The notes under the pieces are model-generated. The model had not been told where the DNA came from and did not search any database. It saw nothing but the letters and a program-made list of their open reading frames with translations. The translations under genes were made by a program, and so were the position numbers. Positions 9,390-18,390 of a stretch of DNA of 64,000 nt are shown piece after piece; positions within the stretch are counted from its first letter, which is position 1; every line of letters starts with the position of its first letter. The stretch covers positions 1 to 64,000 of the forward strand of contig NZ_ATXY01000003.1 in assembly GCF_000427405.1 (NCBI RefSeq). Direction: 5' to 3'. The DNA is from Flectobacillus major DSM 103. Lineage in GTDB: Bacteria > Bacteroidota > Bacteroidia > Cytophagales > Spirosomataceae.

Positions 9390-9399
9390 AATTCCCCAC
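9378..9399. terminator. Bidirectional terminator between convergent barrel genes
   Basis: Seen: 8-bp arms GTGGGGAA (9378-9385) and TTCCCCAC (9392-9399) with a 6-nt loop. It contains the stop codon of the plus-strand gene and abuts that of the minus-strand gene. Confidence 0.75.
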
Positions 9400-9402
9400 A
9401 GA

Positions 9403-11790
9403 TTATTGTACTCTTTCTGTCTCTTCGGTAGCAGAATTGTCTCTATTTCGGCGTTTACGGGCATATTTTTCGTTACCAAATCTATAACTGAATGCCAAGC
9501 CAATTCGCTGAGTATCGTTTATATTAATCCTATTTTGGTAAATATTCTGAAAGTTTTCTATTCGTTCTCGGTAGGTATCTGAGTGAAAAATATCGTTGAT
9601 ATTCAGTTTTATTGCTCCTTTGTCTTTCAAAATCTTTTTTTGCATCGAAAAGTAAACAGATGCCCGAGCTAGCACTGTTGTCGGGTAGATTCTTTCTTCG
9701 GTTTTGTACTGCACCGAAAGTTCACTTGACCATCCCTTCCCAAAACTAATTTGTTGGTTGGTAGATACTCTTGCCGTAAAAAATACTGTATGATTGGTTT
9801 CTCCGTTTATGTTACTTTTAATGTCAAATCGAGCCAATTGAAAGTACAATGTTGAGCTTAGCCATTTGGTCGGTTGTAACGTTAAATTATGATTCATAAA
9901 CATTCTGTTACCAATGCCCGTATTAAATGGCTTTCGGATAAATGTTTCGCCTTCTCTGACGGTTATTTCACCCAGAATTCCATCTGCTCCGTCATAGCCA
10001 AAACCCAATGTGTAAATAGATTTATACTGATACTTAAAGCGTACTAAATTCAAGTAAAATGGTTGTAAAGCTGGATTGCCTTGTGTGTAATTATAGGCAT
10101 CTACATAGTTTAGAAATGGATTAAATTGCTGATAATTGGGTCTGTTTATTCTTCTTGTAAAATTAAAACTAAGGTTATGATTTTTTAAACTGTCTAGGTT
10201 ATAACTTAAAAATACACTGGGGAAAAAGTTGGTAAAATTTTGATTAAATCGCTGATATTGAATACTTTCGTTTGGTAACAATTCTCCTAAGATATTGGTA
10301 TTTTCTGCTCTCAAACCCATTTGCAAACTCAACTTCTTATTGATTGATTTTCTAAAATTTACATATCCTGCATTTATATTTTCATGATAAATAAAGTGGT
10401 TACTTCGGCTGTAAATGATTGCAGCGGATTCATTCCGAAAAAGTGCATCGTTGTCGTTTTTGACAAAACTTACCTTTAGTCCACTTTCCAAGCTTGCTCC
10501 TTTGCTCAATGGCAATGAATAGTCTGTTTTGAAGTTATAGATATCAATATTGTTGGATAGTTTGTTGTCAAAAAGCTCATTTTCAGTTACTCTATTAAAG
10601 TTTCGTAAGCCTCCTGACTGATAGTTTAATATGTTCAAATCTCCAGATAACTCATGCCCTTTGCTATTGAATTTATGATTAAAGTTGACATTGGCAGATT
10701 TTGAGTTCCAATCTATTTTGCCATTATTATTGCCTTTAAATTCCTGATTAGCTGTCGTATTTACGTAGTTGGCTTCATCAGAACGGGGTCTATTTTGTAA
10801 AAAAAACTGCACGCCCAAAATAGTTTTTTCACTCAATGTAAAATCTGCCCCAAATCTTCCACTGAGACTATTAGATTTATAATCGCTATAGTTTTTTGAC
10901 TGAATATTGGCTATACTTATTTTGTCATTATCGAAAATGGTTCTTTGTGATGTTTCTTCTGTGTAGTCCTTGTCTAAACTTTGGTCTATTCCCCAAAACC
11001 AATTGATTTTCTGACGATTAAGATTAACGTTTACACTATTATTGGCTCTCAGTTTTTGCCCCATCGACATGCCTGAAGATACATTACCTGTTAAACCTCT
11101 TGCTTTATTCTTCTTCAAAATAATATTGATGATAGATGACCCTGCGGCATCATATTTTGCAGGTGGATTATCCATCAGTTCGAGTTTATCTAACAAACCG
11201 CCTGGTAAAGATTTCAGATAAGCTACCAAATCAGTCCCGCTCATGTAAGTACTGCGACCATCAATCAAAACCATTGCTCCACTTTTTCCATAGAGGCTAA
11301 TATTTCCCTGAGCATCCACTGATATACCTGGTGTTTTTCCCAAAACTTCAAGTGTATTACTGGACGCTGCCGATATCATCGTTCCTACATTTACAACCGT
11401 TTTATCGATTTCTTGCTCAATTAGTGGTTTTTTGGCACTCACAACTACCTCATTTAAAGTAGTACTCCTAGCAGGCAAAAGGATAATAACGGGCAACTCC
11501 ACCTTGGTTTGTTGTTGATCCAATGTCCTTTTTACACTTCTATATTTCAAAAAACCCATTGAAGTGATTTCTAAAAAATAACTGCCGCTAGATAAATTTT
11601 GTAAAAGGAAATTCCCATTTATATCAGTAATTCCTCCTTTCACAAAACTTGAGTCGCTACTGTTCATAAGTTTGACAGTAGCACCTATCACCGATTCATT
11701 TTGAGTATCTTTGACACTCCCGACTATACTTTTATTTTGAGCCAATATTTGACCCGATAGGATTAGTAATAGAAATAGTTTTTTCATCAT
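9403..11790 (-). CDS. Outer-membrane beta-barrel protein, second copy
   Basis: About 795 residues, of the same architecture as the gene at 6960. A signal peptide (MKKLFLLLILSGQILAQ) is followed by a carboxypeptidase-regulatory-like domain (VGSVKDTQNESVIGATVKL). A plug domain (LEVLGKTPGISVDAQGNISLYGK, then YDAAGSSIINIILKK) and a C-terminal barrel complete it. I chose the ATG at 11790 because the longer frame adds a non-signal N-terminus. It is divergent from the kinase-regulator pair at 11992. The two barrels share a layout and probably a family but are clearly diverged in sequence. Confidence 0.85.
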   Translation of the reverse strand: MMKKLFLLLILSGQILAQNKSIVGSVKDTQNESVIGATVKLMNSSDSSFVKGGITDINGNFLLQNLSSGSYFLEITSMGFLKYRSVKRTLDQQQTKVELPVIILLPARSTTLNEVVVSAKKPLIEQEIDKTVVNVGTMISAASSNTLEVLGKTPGISVDAQGNISLYGKSGAMVLIDGRSTYMSGTDLVAYLKSLPGGLLDKLELMDNPPAKYDAAGSSIINIILKKNKARGLTGNVSSGMSMGQKLRANNSVNVNLNRQKINWFWGIDQSLDKDYTEETSQRTIFDNDKISIANIQSKNYSDYKSNSLSGRFGADFTLSEKTILGVQFFLQNRPRSDEANYVNTTANQEFKGNNNGKIDWNSKSANVNFNHKFNSKGHELSGDLNILNYQSGGLRNFNRVTENELFDNKLSNNIDIYNFKTDYSLPLSKGASLESGLKVSFVKNDNDALFRNESAAIIYSRSNHFIYHENINAGYVNFRKSINKKLSLQMGLRAENTNILGELLPNESIQYQRFNQNFTNFFPSVFLSYNLDSLKNHNLSFNFTRRINRPNYQQFNPFLNYVDAYNYTQGNPALQPFYLNLVRFKYQYKSIYTLGFGYDGADGILGEITVREGETFIRKPFNTGIGNRMFMNHNLTLQPTKWLSSTLYFQLARFDIKSNINGETNHTVFFTARVSTNQQISFGKGWSSELSVQYKTEERIYPTTVLARASVYFSMQKKILKDKGAIKLNINDIFHSDTYRERIENFQNIYQNRININDTQRIGLAFSYRFGNEKYARKRRNRDNSATEETERVQ

Positions 11791-11836
11791 TGTTTTTTGA
11801 CAAAGTTGGTTTTCCTGAGATTGCCCAGAAAACAAG

Positions 11837-11889
11837 TCTGACAGAAATCAATTTTGCATTGACAAACATGGAAAAAGGACTGACAAAAA
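11837..11889. promoter_or_regulatory. Three TGAC repeats at exact 21-bp spacing
   Basis: Seen: TGAC at 11839, 11860 and 11881, in TCTGACAGA, ATTGACAAA and ACTGACAAA. Each start is 21 bp from the next, two helical turns. A further TGAC is at 11798, and opposite-strand GTCA copies are at 11915 and 11919. Inference: an array of LytTR half-sites between the divergent barrel and kinase genes, matching the array at 6813-6853. Confidence 0.5.
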
Positions 11890-11991
11890 TTTTAACCTGT
11901 TTAAATACCGTTTCGTCAGTCAAATAATGGATTCTGAAGTCAATAATTTTAATTATAGTTGAGGCTATTCAATTTTGCAGAAAAAAACAAA

Positions 11992-13020
11992 ATGAGCTTT
12001 TTAGAAAAAATATTGGGAAAAGAAGCCGTTAAAATCGGCAATTATTTGGGGCGGTCTATTCTAGCTGCAATACTCCTGTTTACCGTCTTTATGGCATTTG
12101 CAGATATTTTTTTCAAGAATAATGACGACGAAATAGCCTTAATCGCAACTATTTTGTTGTTGCTGGGTGCATTTGTAGGTCGTTTTTTGGCGAGCTTATG
12201 GCAAAAAAAGCATATTAGTAATTGGACATTTATGGTACTTATTGGTTTGACTTTCGCCCTGATAGTATCTTTGATGCCTATTATAGACACTCTTATTTCT
12301 CATCTGGAGTTTTTAGTTGTCGCTATAGCGTTGATTATCTATTTTAGTATTAGTATCTTGATTGGCTTACTCATAAAACTTACACGTATGCGTAATGAAT
12401 ACAAGTTAGACGTAGCCAACACAACTGCTTTGCATAGTCAATCCGAACTACAGCTTCTTCAGTCTCAACTAAGCCCACATTTTTTGTTCAATACCCTCAA
12501 TAATCTGTACGGTTTGTCATTAACCGACCACCAAAAAATACCTAATTTATTGCTAAAACTATCAGATTTGTTGAGGTATTCGGTGTACGATGCCAAAGAT
12601 ATTTTAGTGCCAATGGCAGAGGAAATAAACTATATCAATAACTATAGTGACTTTGAAAAAATACGCTTAGGCGAACGCCTCAACTTAAAAACAGACTTTG
12701 AAGAAAGTAACCCTCAAAAGCCATTTAAAATAGCTCCTATGCTGTTGATTGTTTTTGTAGAAAATGCGTTTAAACATTCCAAAAACAGCTTGGATAATGT
12801 AATAAATATAGAAATTAGCCTTAAAACTTGGGGAAATTCAATACTATTTTCGGTAGTAAACTCTCATAATAATATGTACAACGACAAGCAAAAACATAGC
12901 GGATTTGGCCTAGACAATGTAAAAAAAAGGTTGGATTTGATATATAAAGGCGAGTATGATTTGGAAATTAACGAGACGACAACTAACTACGAAGTAAAAC
13001 TCAGGATAAATGGAAAATAA
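11992..13020 (+). CDS. LytS-like sensor histidine kinase, second copy
   Basis: 342 residues. Four hydrophobic segments lie in about residues 15-130. The H-box is LQSQLSPHFLFNTLNNLY, and the ATPase domain carries FVENAFKH and SGFGLDNVKKRLDLIY. An in-frame TTG further upstream is less likely than the ATG at 11992. It overlaps the following regulator gene by 11 bp, indicating translational coupling. It is divergent from the barrel gene at 9403-11790, the mirror image of the first kinase locus. Confidence 0.92.
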   Translation: MSFLEKILGKEAVKIGNYLGRSILAAILLFTVFMAFADIFFKNNDDEIALIATILLLLGAFVGRFLASLWQKKHISNWTFMVLIGLTFALIVSLMPIIDTLISHLEFLVVAIALIIYFSISILIGLLIKLTRMRNEYKLDVANTTALHSQSELQLLQSQLSPHFLFNTLNNLYGLSLTDHQKIPNLLLKLSDLLRYSVYDAKDILVPMAEEINYINNYSDFEKIRLGERLNLKTDFEESNPQKPFKIAPMLLIVFVENAFKHSKNSLDNVINIEISLKTWGNSILFSVVNSHNNMYNDKQKHSGFGLDNVKKRLDLIYKGEYDLEINETTTNYEVKLRINGK

Positions 13021-13729
13021 AATATCGTGTCTCATTGTAGATGATGAACCTATCGCCAGACAAATTATAGAAAAATACTGCTCTCATTTGCCTGAAATTG
13101 AGTTATTAGCGAGTTGCGAAAATGTTTTTGTAGCTAAGAAAGTATTAGAAAGCCAAACGGTTGATTTACTTTTTCTGGACATTAATATGCCCGTTTTGGA
13201 TGGAATAGCATTTTTAAAAACACTCAAAAATCCACCCTCTGTCATATTCACTACGGCATACAAGGAATTTGCCCTTGATGCCTTTGACCTTTCGGCAATA
13301 GATTATTTGCTCAAACCTTTTTCGTTGGATAGATTTATGATTGCTGTTGATAAAGTCAAAGAAAAATTAGCTTTACTAAAACAACCTTCTATAAAATCGA
13401 TAGAAAAAACCGCAGAAAATTTTACGTTTATCAAAGCTGATGGGAAAATACACAAAGTAGATTTTAGCACTTTACTCTATGCTGAGGCCAAAGGCAATAA
13501 TGTGCTCATTGTTTCCGAAAGCCAAACTATTTTCCCAGTCATGACATTTAGTGATTTTTTAGCATTATTGCCCAATCAAAATTTCCTAAGACTTCATCGG
13601 TCATTTGTAATCAATAAAACCAAAATAAGCCATGTTGAAGGCAACAGGGTATTTATTGATAAAACTGAAATACCTATTGGCGGAAATTACAGAGCAGATT
13701 TTTTGAAAAGCTTGGGAATCGGCAATTGA
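13010..13729 (+). CDS. LytTR-family response regulator, second copy
   Basis: 239 residues. The receiver domain has VDDEPIARQI and the phosphoacceptor Asp in LLFLDINMPVLDG. The LytTR domain runs from about residue 140 (FTFIKADGKIHKVDF, then FLRLHRSFVINKTKISHVEGN). Its start overlaps the kinase gene by 11 bp. The likely target is the phased TGAC array at 11839-11884 upstream of the outer-membrane protein gene. Confidence 0.92.
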   Translation: MENKISCLIVDDEPIARQIIEKYCSHLPEIELLASCENVFVAKKVLESQTVDLLFLDINMPVLDGIAFLKTLKNPPSVIFTTAYKEFALDAFDLSAIDYLLKPFSLDRFMIAVDKVKEKLALLKQPSIKSIEKTAENFTFIKADGKIHKVDFSTLLYAEAKGNNVLIVSESQTIFPVMTFSDFLALLPNQNFLRLHRSFVINKTKISHVEGNRVFIDKTEIPIGGNYRADFLKSLGIGN

Positions 13730-13770
13730 TTTTGGTTAGCAAGCCAACCTATTCGCCTGCCAACCAAAAT
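13729..13770 (+). terminator. Terminator of the kinase-regulator operon
   Basis: Seen: ATTTTGGTTAGC at 13729-13740 pairs with GCCAACCAAAAT at 13759-13770 (one mismatch), starting at the last base of the regulator stop codon. It lies between convergent genes. Confidence 0.6.
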
Positions 13771-13823
13771 CATACGGTTCAATCTATTTTTGCACCCAAA
13801 CAGCGAGCCATTTTAAAAAACAA

Positions 13824-15107
13824 TTACAAATTATTTACCGCATACAAAGGCATATTAATCATCCAGTCTTGTACTCGGCGATTATTCATTGAAAATCGAA
13901 GATTCTGCTCTGTTTGGAATTTTTCGACGAATACTTTCATACTTTTTGATTTGAGGTTTTCTTCGGCTTTTACTTCTATCGGAATAATGGTTTGCTCTTT
14001 TTGAATCATAAAATCTATTTCGGCCGTAGCATTTTGAGCAGACCAATAATAAATTTCATGTTTGATTTTCAATTGCTGTGCCACAAACTGCTCGGTTAAT
14101 GCTCCTTTAAACTCTGTCAGAATACTATTTTTTTCTAACAATATTTTGGGCGAAATACCTGCCATCGCATTGAGCAAGCCCACATCCAAACAAAACAATT
14201 TGAAAATATCAATATCAGAATATGCACTTAGCGGAATGGTTGGTTTTTCAACAATATTCACTTTTAGTACCAAACCAGCATCTGTAAGCCATCGAATAGC
14301 CGTTTCAAAATCTTTTGCTCTTGAACCTTTCTTGATTTGTCCGTAAATAAATTTCCGATTTTCTTTTGCCAATTGACTAATCAAATGACTCCAAACCAAT
14401 CGAATTCTTGGTACTATTTCGATGGGGGCGTATTTGGCAAAATCGTTTTCATAACCCAGCAGAATTTTGTTTTGAATCTCCCGTACTTGATACAAATCTT
14501 GAAATTGGATATAATTAGCAACCGCTTCGGGCATTCCGCCTACGAAATAATAGCGTCGAAGCAAATCGACCAATTTATCATGAAAAGTATCTATTATAGT
14601 CCAATTTTCAGCTTCAATTTGGGCTAAGAGCAGTTGTTGACCCGTATTTTCTAAAAACTCAGCAAAGCTCATCGGGTACATCTGTAAAAAATCTACTTTC
14701 CCAACAGGAAAAGACGTACTTTTTTGTAACGAAACGCCCAACAACGAACCAGCAGCGATGATAAAATAGTCTGGTGCTTGTTCATAGAAATACTTTAAGG
14801 CAGTAAGCCCTTTTTCAGCTTCTTGGATTTCATCAAAAATGAGTAAACATTTGTCTGCCTGAATTTTGTAACCTACTTCAATTTCAATTGTAGTAATAAT
14901 ACGCTGTATATCAAAATCGACTGAAAATAAGCTTTTTAGCCTTTCGCTACTCTCGAAATTCAAGTAAACGGTATGTTCAAATTCCTGTTTACCAAAATCT
15001 TTCATCAACCAAGTTTTACCGACTTGTCTTGCTCCTTGCAAAATAAGGGGCTTTCGTATGGATGAATTTTTCCAATGAACTAAATCTTTATAAAGGCTTC
15101 TTAACAT
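13824..15107 (-). CDS. AAA+ ATPase with DUF4143 domain
   Basis: A 427-residue protein of the AAA_14 plus DUF4143 type. Walker A is in LQGARQVGKTWLM (about residues 24-36), Walker B in LLIFDEIQEAE, and a sensor region in YFIIAAGSLLGV. The C-terminal DUF4143 domain has the nuclease-like core (ENSILTEFKGALTEQFVAQQL, then YYWSAQNATAEIDFMI and IIPIEVKAEENLKSKS). The EID-x(n)-EVK arrangement resembles the PD-(D/E)XK fold. Its physiological role is not established; such genes are often gained horizontally. It stands alone between unrelated operons. Confidence 0.88.
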   Translation of the reverse strand: MLRSLYKDLVHWKNSSIRKPLILQGARQVGKTWLMKDFGKQEFEHTVYLNFESSERLKSLFSVDFDIQRIITTIEIEVGYKIQADKCLLIFDEIQEAEKGLTALKYFYEQAPDYFIIAAGSLLGVSLQKSTSFPVGKVDFLQMYPMSFAEFLENTGQQLLLAQIEAENWTIIDTFHDKLVDLLRRYYFVGGMPEAVANYIQFQDLYQVREIQNKILLGYENDFAKYAPIEIVPRIRLVWSHLISQLAKENRKFIYGQIKKGSRAKDFETAIRWLTDAGLVLKVNIVEKPTIPLSAYSDIDIFKLFCLDVGLLNAMAGISPKILLEKNSILTEFKGALTEQFVAQQLKIKHEIYYWSAQNATAEIDFMIQKEQTIIPIEVKAEENLKSKSMKVFVEKFQTEQNLRFSMNNRRVQDWMINMPLYAVNNL

Positions 15108-15365
15108 TTTTTCAATTGATTATTTGTGCAAATTTACATTTTTACAAACGAATAAATGAAGCAAAATACACTTTTTCAAACAAAAAAACTAAAAGCATTC
15201 ATATTCCCATAAAGTAAGTTGAATATGTAGCCTTCTATATAATTTGCATGAATACCAAATAAAACAAAAATTCTCTTGGAATAATTAAAAACAAAGCTTT
15301 ATGAATAAAATTCAGCATTGAATAAATATATTTGTTTCTCAAAATTATTCAATCCTATAAATAAA

Positions 15366-15995
15366 ATGAACCGAAGAGAAGTCATTAAAAATATAGCCTT
15401 GATGTTGGGGGGAACATTCTCTGCTCCAACAGTCATTGCGATGAGTCATTGGGAAATGGCGACAAAAGTCAATTCCAATATTGCAGCATTTAGTCTAACA
15501 GCAACGCAACAAAAAATTGTTGCCGAAATTGCTGAATTGATTATCCCAAGAACCGATACCGATACGCCCGGCGAGGCGTCGCCCGGAGCAAAAGATGTGG
15601 GCGTACCTGCTTTTATCGAAATGATGCTCAAAGATTGCTACGCTCAAGCCGAGCATTTGAGTTTTTTAGAAGGTTTAAGCTCGATAGAACAAGCCAAATT
15701 CTTGGAAATGAATGAAAGCGAACGCCATGGAGTGCTTAAATATTTGGAACAAGAAACCAAAGCCGAAATGAAAGCTCGCCAAGTAAAACAAACCAAAATG
15801 GGCGATAACGACGACCACGAGGACATCAAAAAAGTACCAAAAGGGCTGCCTTTCTGGCGATTAATGAAAGAATTAACCTTATTGGGCTATTTCACTTCCG
15901 AAGCTGGTATCAAGGCTTCTTTTGAGTACGTACAGATTCCGGGGAAAGTTGAAAATATCAAATTGAAGCCTAACCAAAAATCATATTCGTATTGA
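15366..15995 (+). CDS. Gluconate 2-dehydrogenase subunit 3 family protein
   Basis: About 209 residues from the ATG at 15366. The N-terminus MNRREVIKNIALMLGGTF looks like a twin-arginine signal, followed by the conserved LIIPRTDTDTPGEASPGAKDVGVPAFIEMML of this family. In related enzymes this small subunit carries a partner flavoprotein out through Tat. The GMC oxidoreductase that follows 76 bp downstream is the obvious partner. The pair could be a sugar (glucoside 3-) dehydrogenase or a gluconate-type dehydrogenase; the cytochrome subunit is not in the window. Confidence 0.88.
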   Translation: MNRREVIKNIALMLGGTFSAPTVIAMSHWEMATKVNSNIAAFSLTATQQKIVAEIAELIIPRTDTDTPGEASPGAKDVGVPAFIEMMLKDCYAQAEHLSFLEGLSSIEQAKFLEMNESERHGVLKYLEQETKAEMKARQVKQTKMGDNDDHEDIKKVPKGLPFWRLMKELTLLGYFTSEAGIKASFEYVQIPGKVENIKLKPNQKSYSY

Positions 15996-16071
15996 TTAGT
16001 TACGATTGATAAATTGCTATTAAAGCAAGAAAAATCACACATTAAAACTCCATTTTAAAAACCTTTCAATT

Positions 16072-17787
16072 ATGAATTTGAATATAAAAGCCAATAAAAA
16101 TAATACTTTTGATGCGATAGTGGTGGGTTCGGGTATGACGGGTGGCTTCGCCGCAAAAGAACTGACGGAAAAAGGGCTGAATGTGTTGATGATAGAGCGT
16201 GGTCGTGAAATTAAGCATCCGCAAGATTATGACACCGCCATGAAAGAACCTTGGGATTTTGAGCATCGTGGAAAAATACCAACACATTCGGCTGAGGAAC
16301 TTTGGGCCAATAAGCGTTTCGGGAATTTAGCCAATGAAGAAACTGGCGGACATTTTACCAATGATAAAAATAATCCGTATATAGAGAAACGTCCTTTCGA
16401 CTGGATTCGTGCCTATCATACTGGCGGAAAGTCAATGCACTGGGGACGACAGTCGTACCGATTTAATAGACAAGATTTTGAAGCCAATGCCAAAGAAGGT
16501 GTAGGCATAGATTGGCCAATCAGATATGAGGATTTAGAGCCGTGGTACACTCATGTAGAAAAATTTGTAGGCGTTAGCGGTCAAAAAGAAGGCTTAGATG
16601 TTTTGCCCGACGGACATTTCTTGCCTGCCATGCCATTATTTGCTCCAGAACTTCATTTCAAAAAAATGATGCTTGACAAATTCAATCGTCCCGTAACCGT
16701 TGGGCGTGTGGCAAACCTTTCGCAACCACAAGAAATACATACCAAATTGGGCAGGGCTTCGTGTCAGTATCGCAATAAATGTGCTCGTGGCTGTCCGTAT
16801 GGTGCATATTACAGTTCTTTATCAGGGGCAATTCCAGCAGCCAACCTGACCAAACGATTGAGTATTTTGCATGATAGCATCGTTTCGGAAATTATTTATG
16901 ACGAACAAAAACAAAGAGCCACAGGCGTGCGTGTGATTAACCAAAACACCATGCAAGTAGAAGAGTTTTTTGCCAAAATTATCTTCTTGAATGCAGGTGC
17001 TATGAATACAGCGGCTTTATTGCTCAATTCTAAGTCAAGTCGTTTTACGAATGGTTTAGGAAACGATAGCGACCAAGTAGGCAGAAATATCATGGATCAT
17101 CACTTGGGCGTTGGGGCTACGGCAACGATTGAGGGATTTTTGGATGACTATGTTTATGGACAACGCCCGAATGCTCTGTACATTCCACGTTTCCGAAATT
17201 GGGGAAATGATAAACAAGCTTATCTCAGAGGCTTTGGTTATCAGGGCGGAGCAAGCCGTGAAGGCTGGACCAGAGGCGTAAATGCTGATGGTTTTGGAGC
17301 AGATTTCAAAAAAGATTTAACCAAACCAGGACAATGGACAATTGGCTTTGGTGGTTTTGGAGAAGTATTACCGAATCCAGAAAATCGTATGTACCTCGAC
17401 CCTACCCGTAAAGATAAATGGGGCGTACCAATGATTGTTTTTGATGCCGCCTTCGGCGAAAACGAAATCATGATGCGAAAAGATATTATGAATTCGGCTA
17501 TGGAAATGATGGACGCTGCAGGCTTCAAGAATATTACTGGCTACAACCGCCCAGAAGTACATTTAGGCTTGGGTATTCACGAAATGGGAACTGCTCGTAT
17601 GGGTCGTGATCCCAAAACGTCGGTATTGAATGCTTTCAACCAAGTGCATTCGGTAAAAAATGTTTTCGTGACCGATGGTGCTGCGATGACTTCGTCTTCT
17701 TGTGTCAATCCTTCTATTACTTACATGGCTTTAACTGCTCGTGCAGCCGATTATGCCGTGAAAGCCTTGAAGAAAAGAGAGCTTTAG
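16072..17787 (+). CDS. GMC family oxidoreductase (flavoprotein subunit)
   Basis: A 571-residue FAD-dependent oxidoreductase. The Rossmann motif is VVGSGMTGGFAAKEL at about residues 17-31. Other visible features are the CARGCPYGAYYS cysteine segment, and a C-terminal GMC_oxred_C domain with HEMGTARMGRDP and FVTDGAAMTSSSCVNPSITYMAL, which contains the catalytic and FAD-contact residues. It is the large subunit partner of the Tat-signal protein upstream. Family members oxidise sugars or sugar acids, including at C3 of glycosides. A DUF1080 protein that could act on 3-keto sugars is encoded at 4157. Confidence 0.9.
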   Translation: MNLNIKANKNNTFDAIVVGSGMTGGFAAKELTEKGLNVLMIERGREIKHPQDYDTAMKEPWDFEHRGKIPTHSAEELWANKRFGNLANEETGGHFTNDKNNPYIEKRPFDWIRAYHTGGKSMHWGRQSYRFNRQDFEANAKEGVGIDWPIRYEDLEPWYTHVEKFVGVSGQKEGLDVLPDGHFLPAMPLFAPELHFKKMMLDKFNRPVTVGRVANLSQPQEIHTKLGRASCQYRNKCARGCPYGAYYSSLSGAIPAANLTKRLSILHDSIVSEIIYDEQKQRATGVRVINQNTMQVEEFFAKIIFLNAGAMNTAALLLNSKSSRFTNGLGNDSDQVGRNIMDHHLGVGATATIEGFLDDYVYGQRPNALYIPRFRNWGNDKQAYLRGFGYQGGASREGWTRGVNADGFGADFKKDLTKPGQWTIGFGGFGEVLPNPENRMYLDPTRKDKWGVPMIVFDAAFGENEIMMRKDIMNSAMEMMDAAGFKNITGYNRPEVHLGLGIHEMGTARMGRDPKTSVLNAFNQVHSVKNVFVTDGAAMTSSSCVNPSITYMALTARAADYAVKALKKREL

Positions 17788-17804
17788 GAATAAAAATAGC
17801 TTTG

Positions 17805-17840
17805 AAAAGGCACAAAGAAATCATCCGCTTTGTGCCTTTT
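17805..17840. terminator. Bidirectional terminator
   Basis: Seen: 13-bp perfect arms AAAAGGCACAAAG (17805-17817) and CTTTGTGCCTTTT (17828-17840), with A and T runs on both sides. It separates the convergent GMC and ABM genes. Confidence 0.88.
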
Positions 17841-17844
17841 ATTT

Positions 17845-18249
17845 TTATTTCATTTTCGAAAAAATCAAAGGCATACTTTTAGGGTCAAGCGTGCTCATTT
17901 CTACCAATTTAAGAGATTTTACCATGTGTAAAGTTGCCTTTTTGTAATGTAGAAAATGAGGTGTTTTCAAATGACTTTGATACGCCTCTTTACTGGCATA
18001 TATTTCCAAAAGTCGGAAAGTGGTAGGATGGTCTTTTTGAAACATCGGAAAAATCGAAATTACACCCGTTTCCAACTTGACAGACATGGATGATTCTTCT
18101 TGCAGAATAGCCATATATTCGTCCAAATAAGTAGAGTCAATCTCTATTTCGGCAATACGAACCATCATACTTGAATAGGGCGTTGTTTGTGCATTTACGG
18201 CTAAATGGGTCATTAATGCGAGGGCTAGTATTAAAAACAATGTTCTCAT
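17845..18249 (-). CDS. Secreted antibiotic biosynthesis monooxygenase (ABM) domain protein
   Basis: 134 residues from the ATG at 18249. A signal peptide (LFLILALALMTHLAVNAQ) is followed by one ABM/YgiN-type ferredoxin-like domain (VRIAEIEIDSTYLDEYMAILQEE ... LLEIYASKEAYQSHLKTPHFLHY). These domains form dimers and oxidise quinols or aromatic compounds; the exported form is common in Bacteroidota but poorly characterised. A long in-frame extension upstream lacks signal-peptide character and was not used. It is divergent from the AraC gene at 18391, the likely regulator. Confidence 0.82.
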   Translation of the reverse strand: MRTLFLILALALMTHLAVNAQTTPYSSMMVRIAEIEIDSTYLDEYMAILQEESSMSVKLETGVISIFPMFQKDHPTTFRLLEIYASKEAYQSHLKTPHFLHYKKATLHMVKSLKLVEMSTLDPKSMPLIFSKMK

Positions 18250-18390
18250 ATTTATGTCGTTTGATGAATACAAAATTCGATTAAATATTAACGAAACTCT
18301 TATACAAATTACCTCACTTCTTACCAAAATTCCTGATTTTCTATAAATAACTGATAGAAGAATTATCTTGGACTTATAAAAAAGTAAGAT

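Noticed and set aside
13726-14004. Plus-strand frame of 92 codons
   Set aside because: It lies almost wholly antisense to the DUF4143 ATPase gene and begins in the terminator of the preceding operon.
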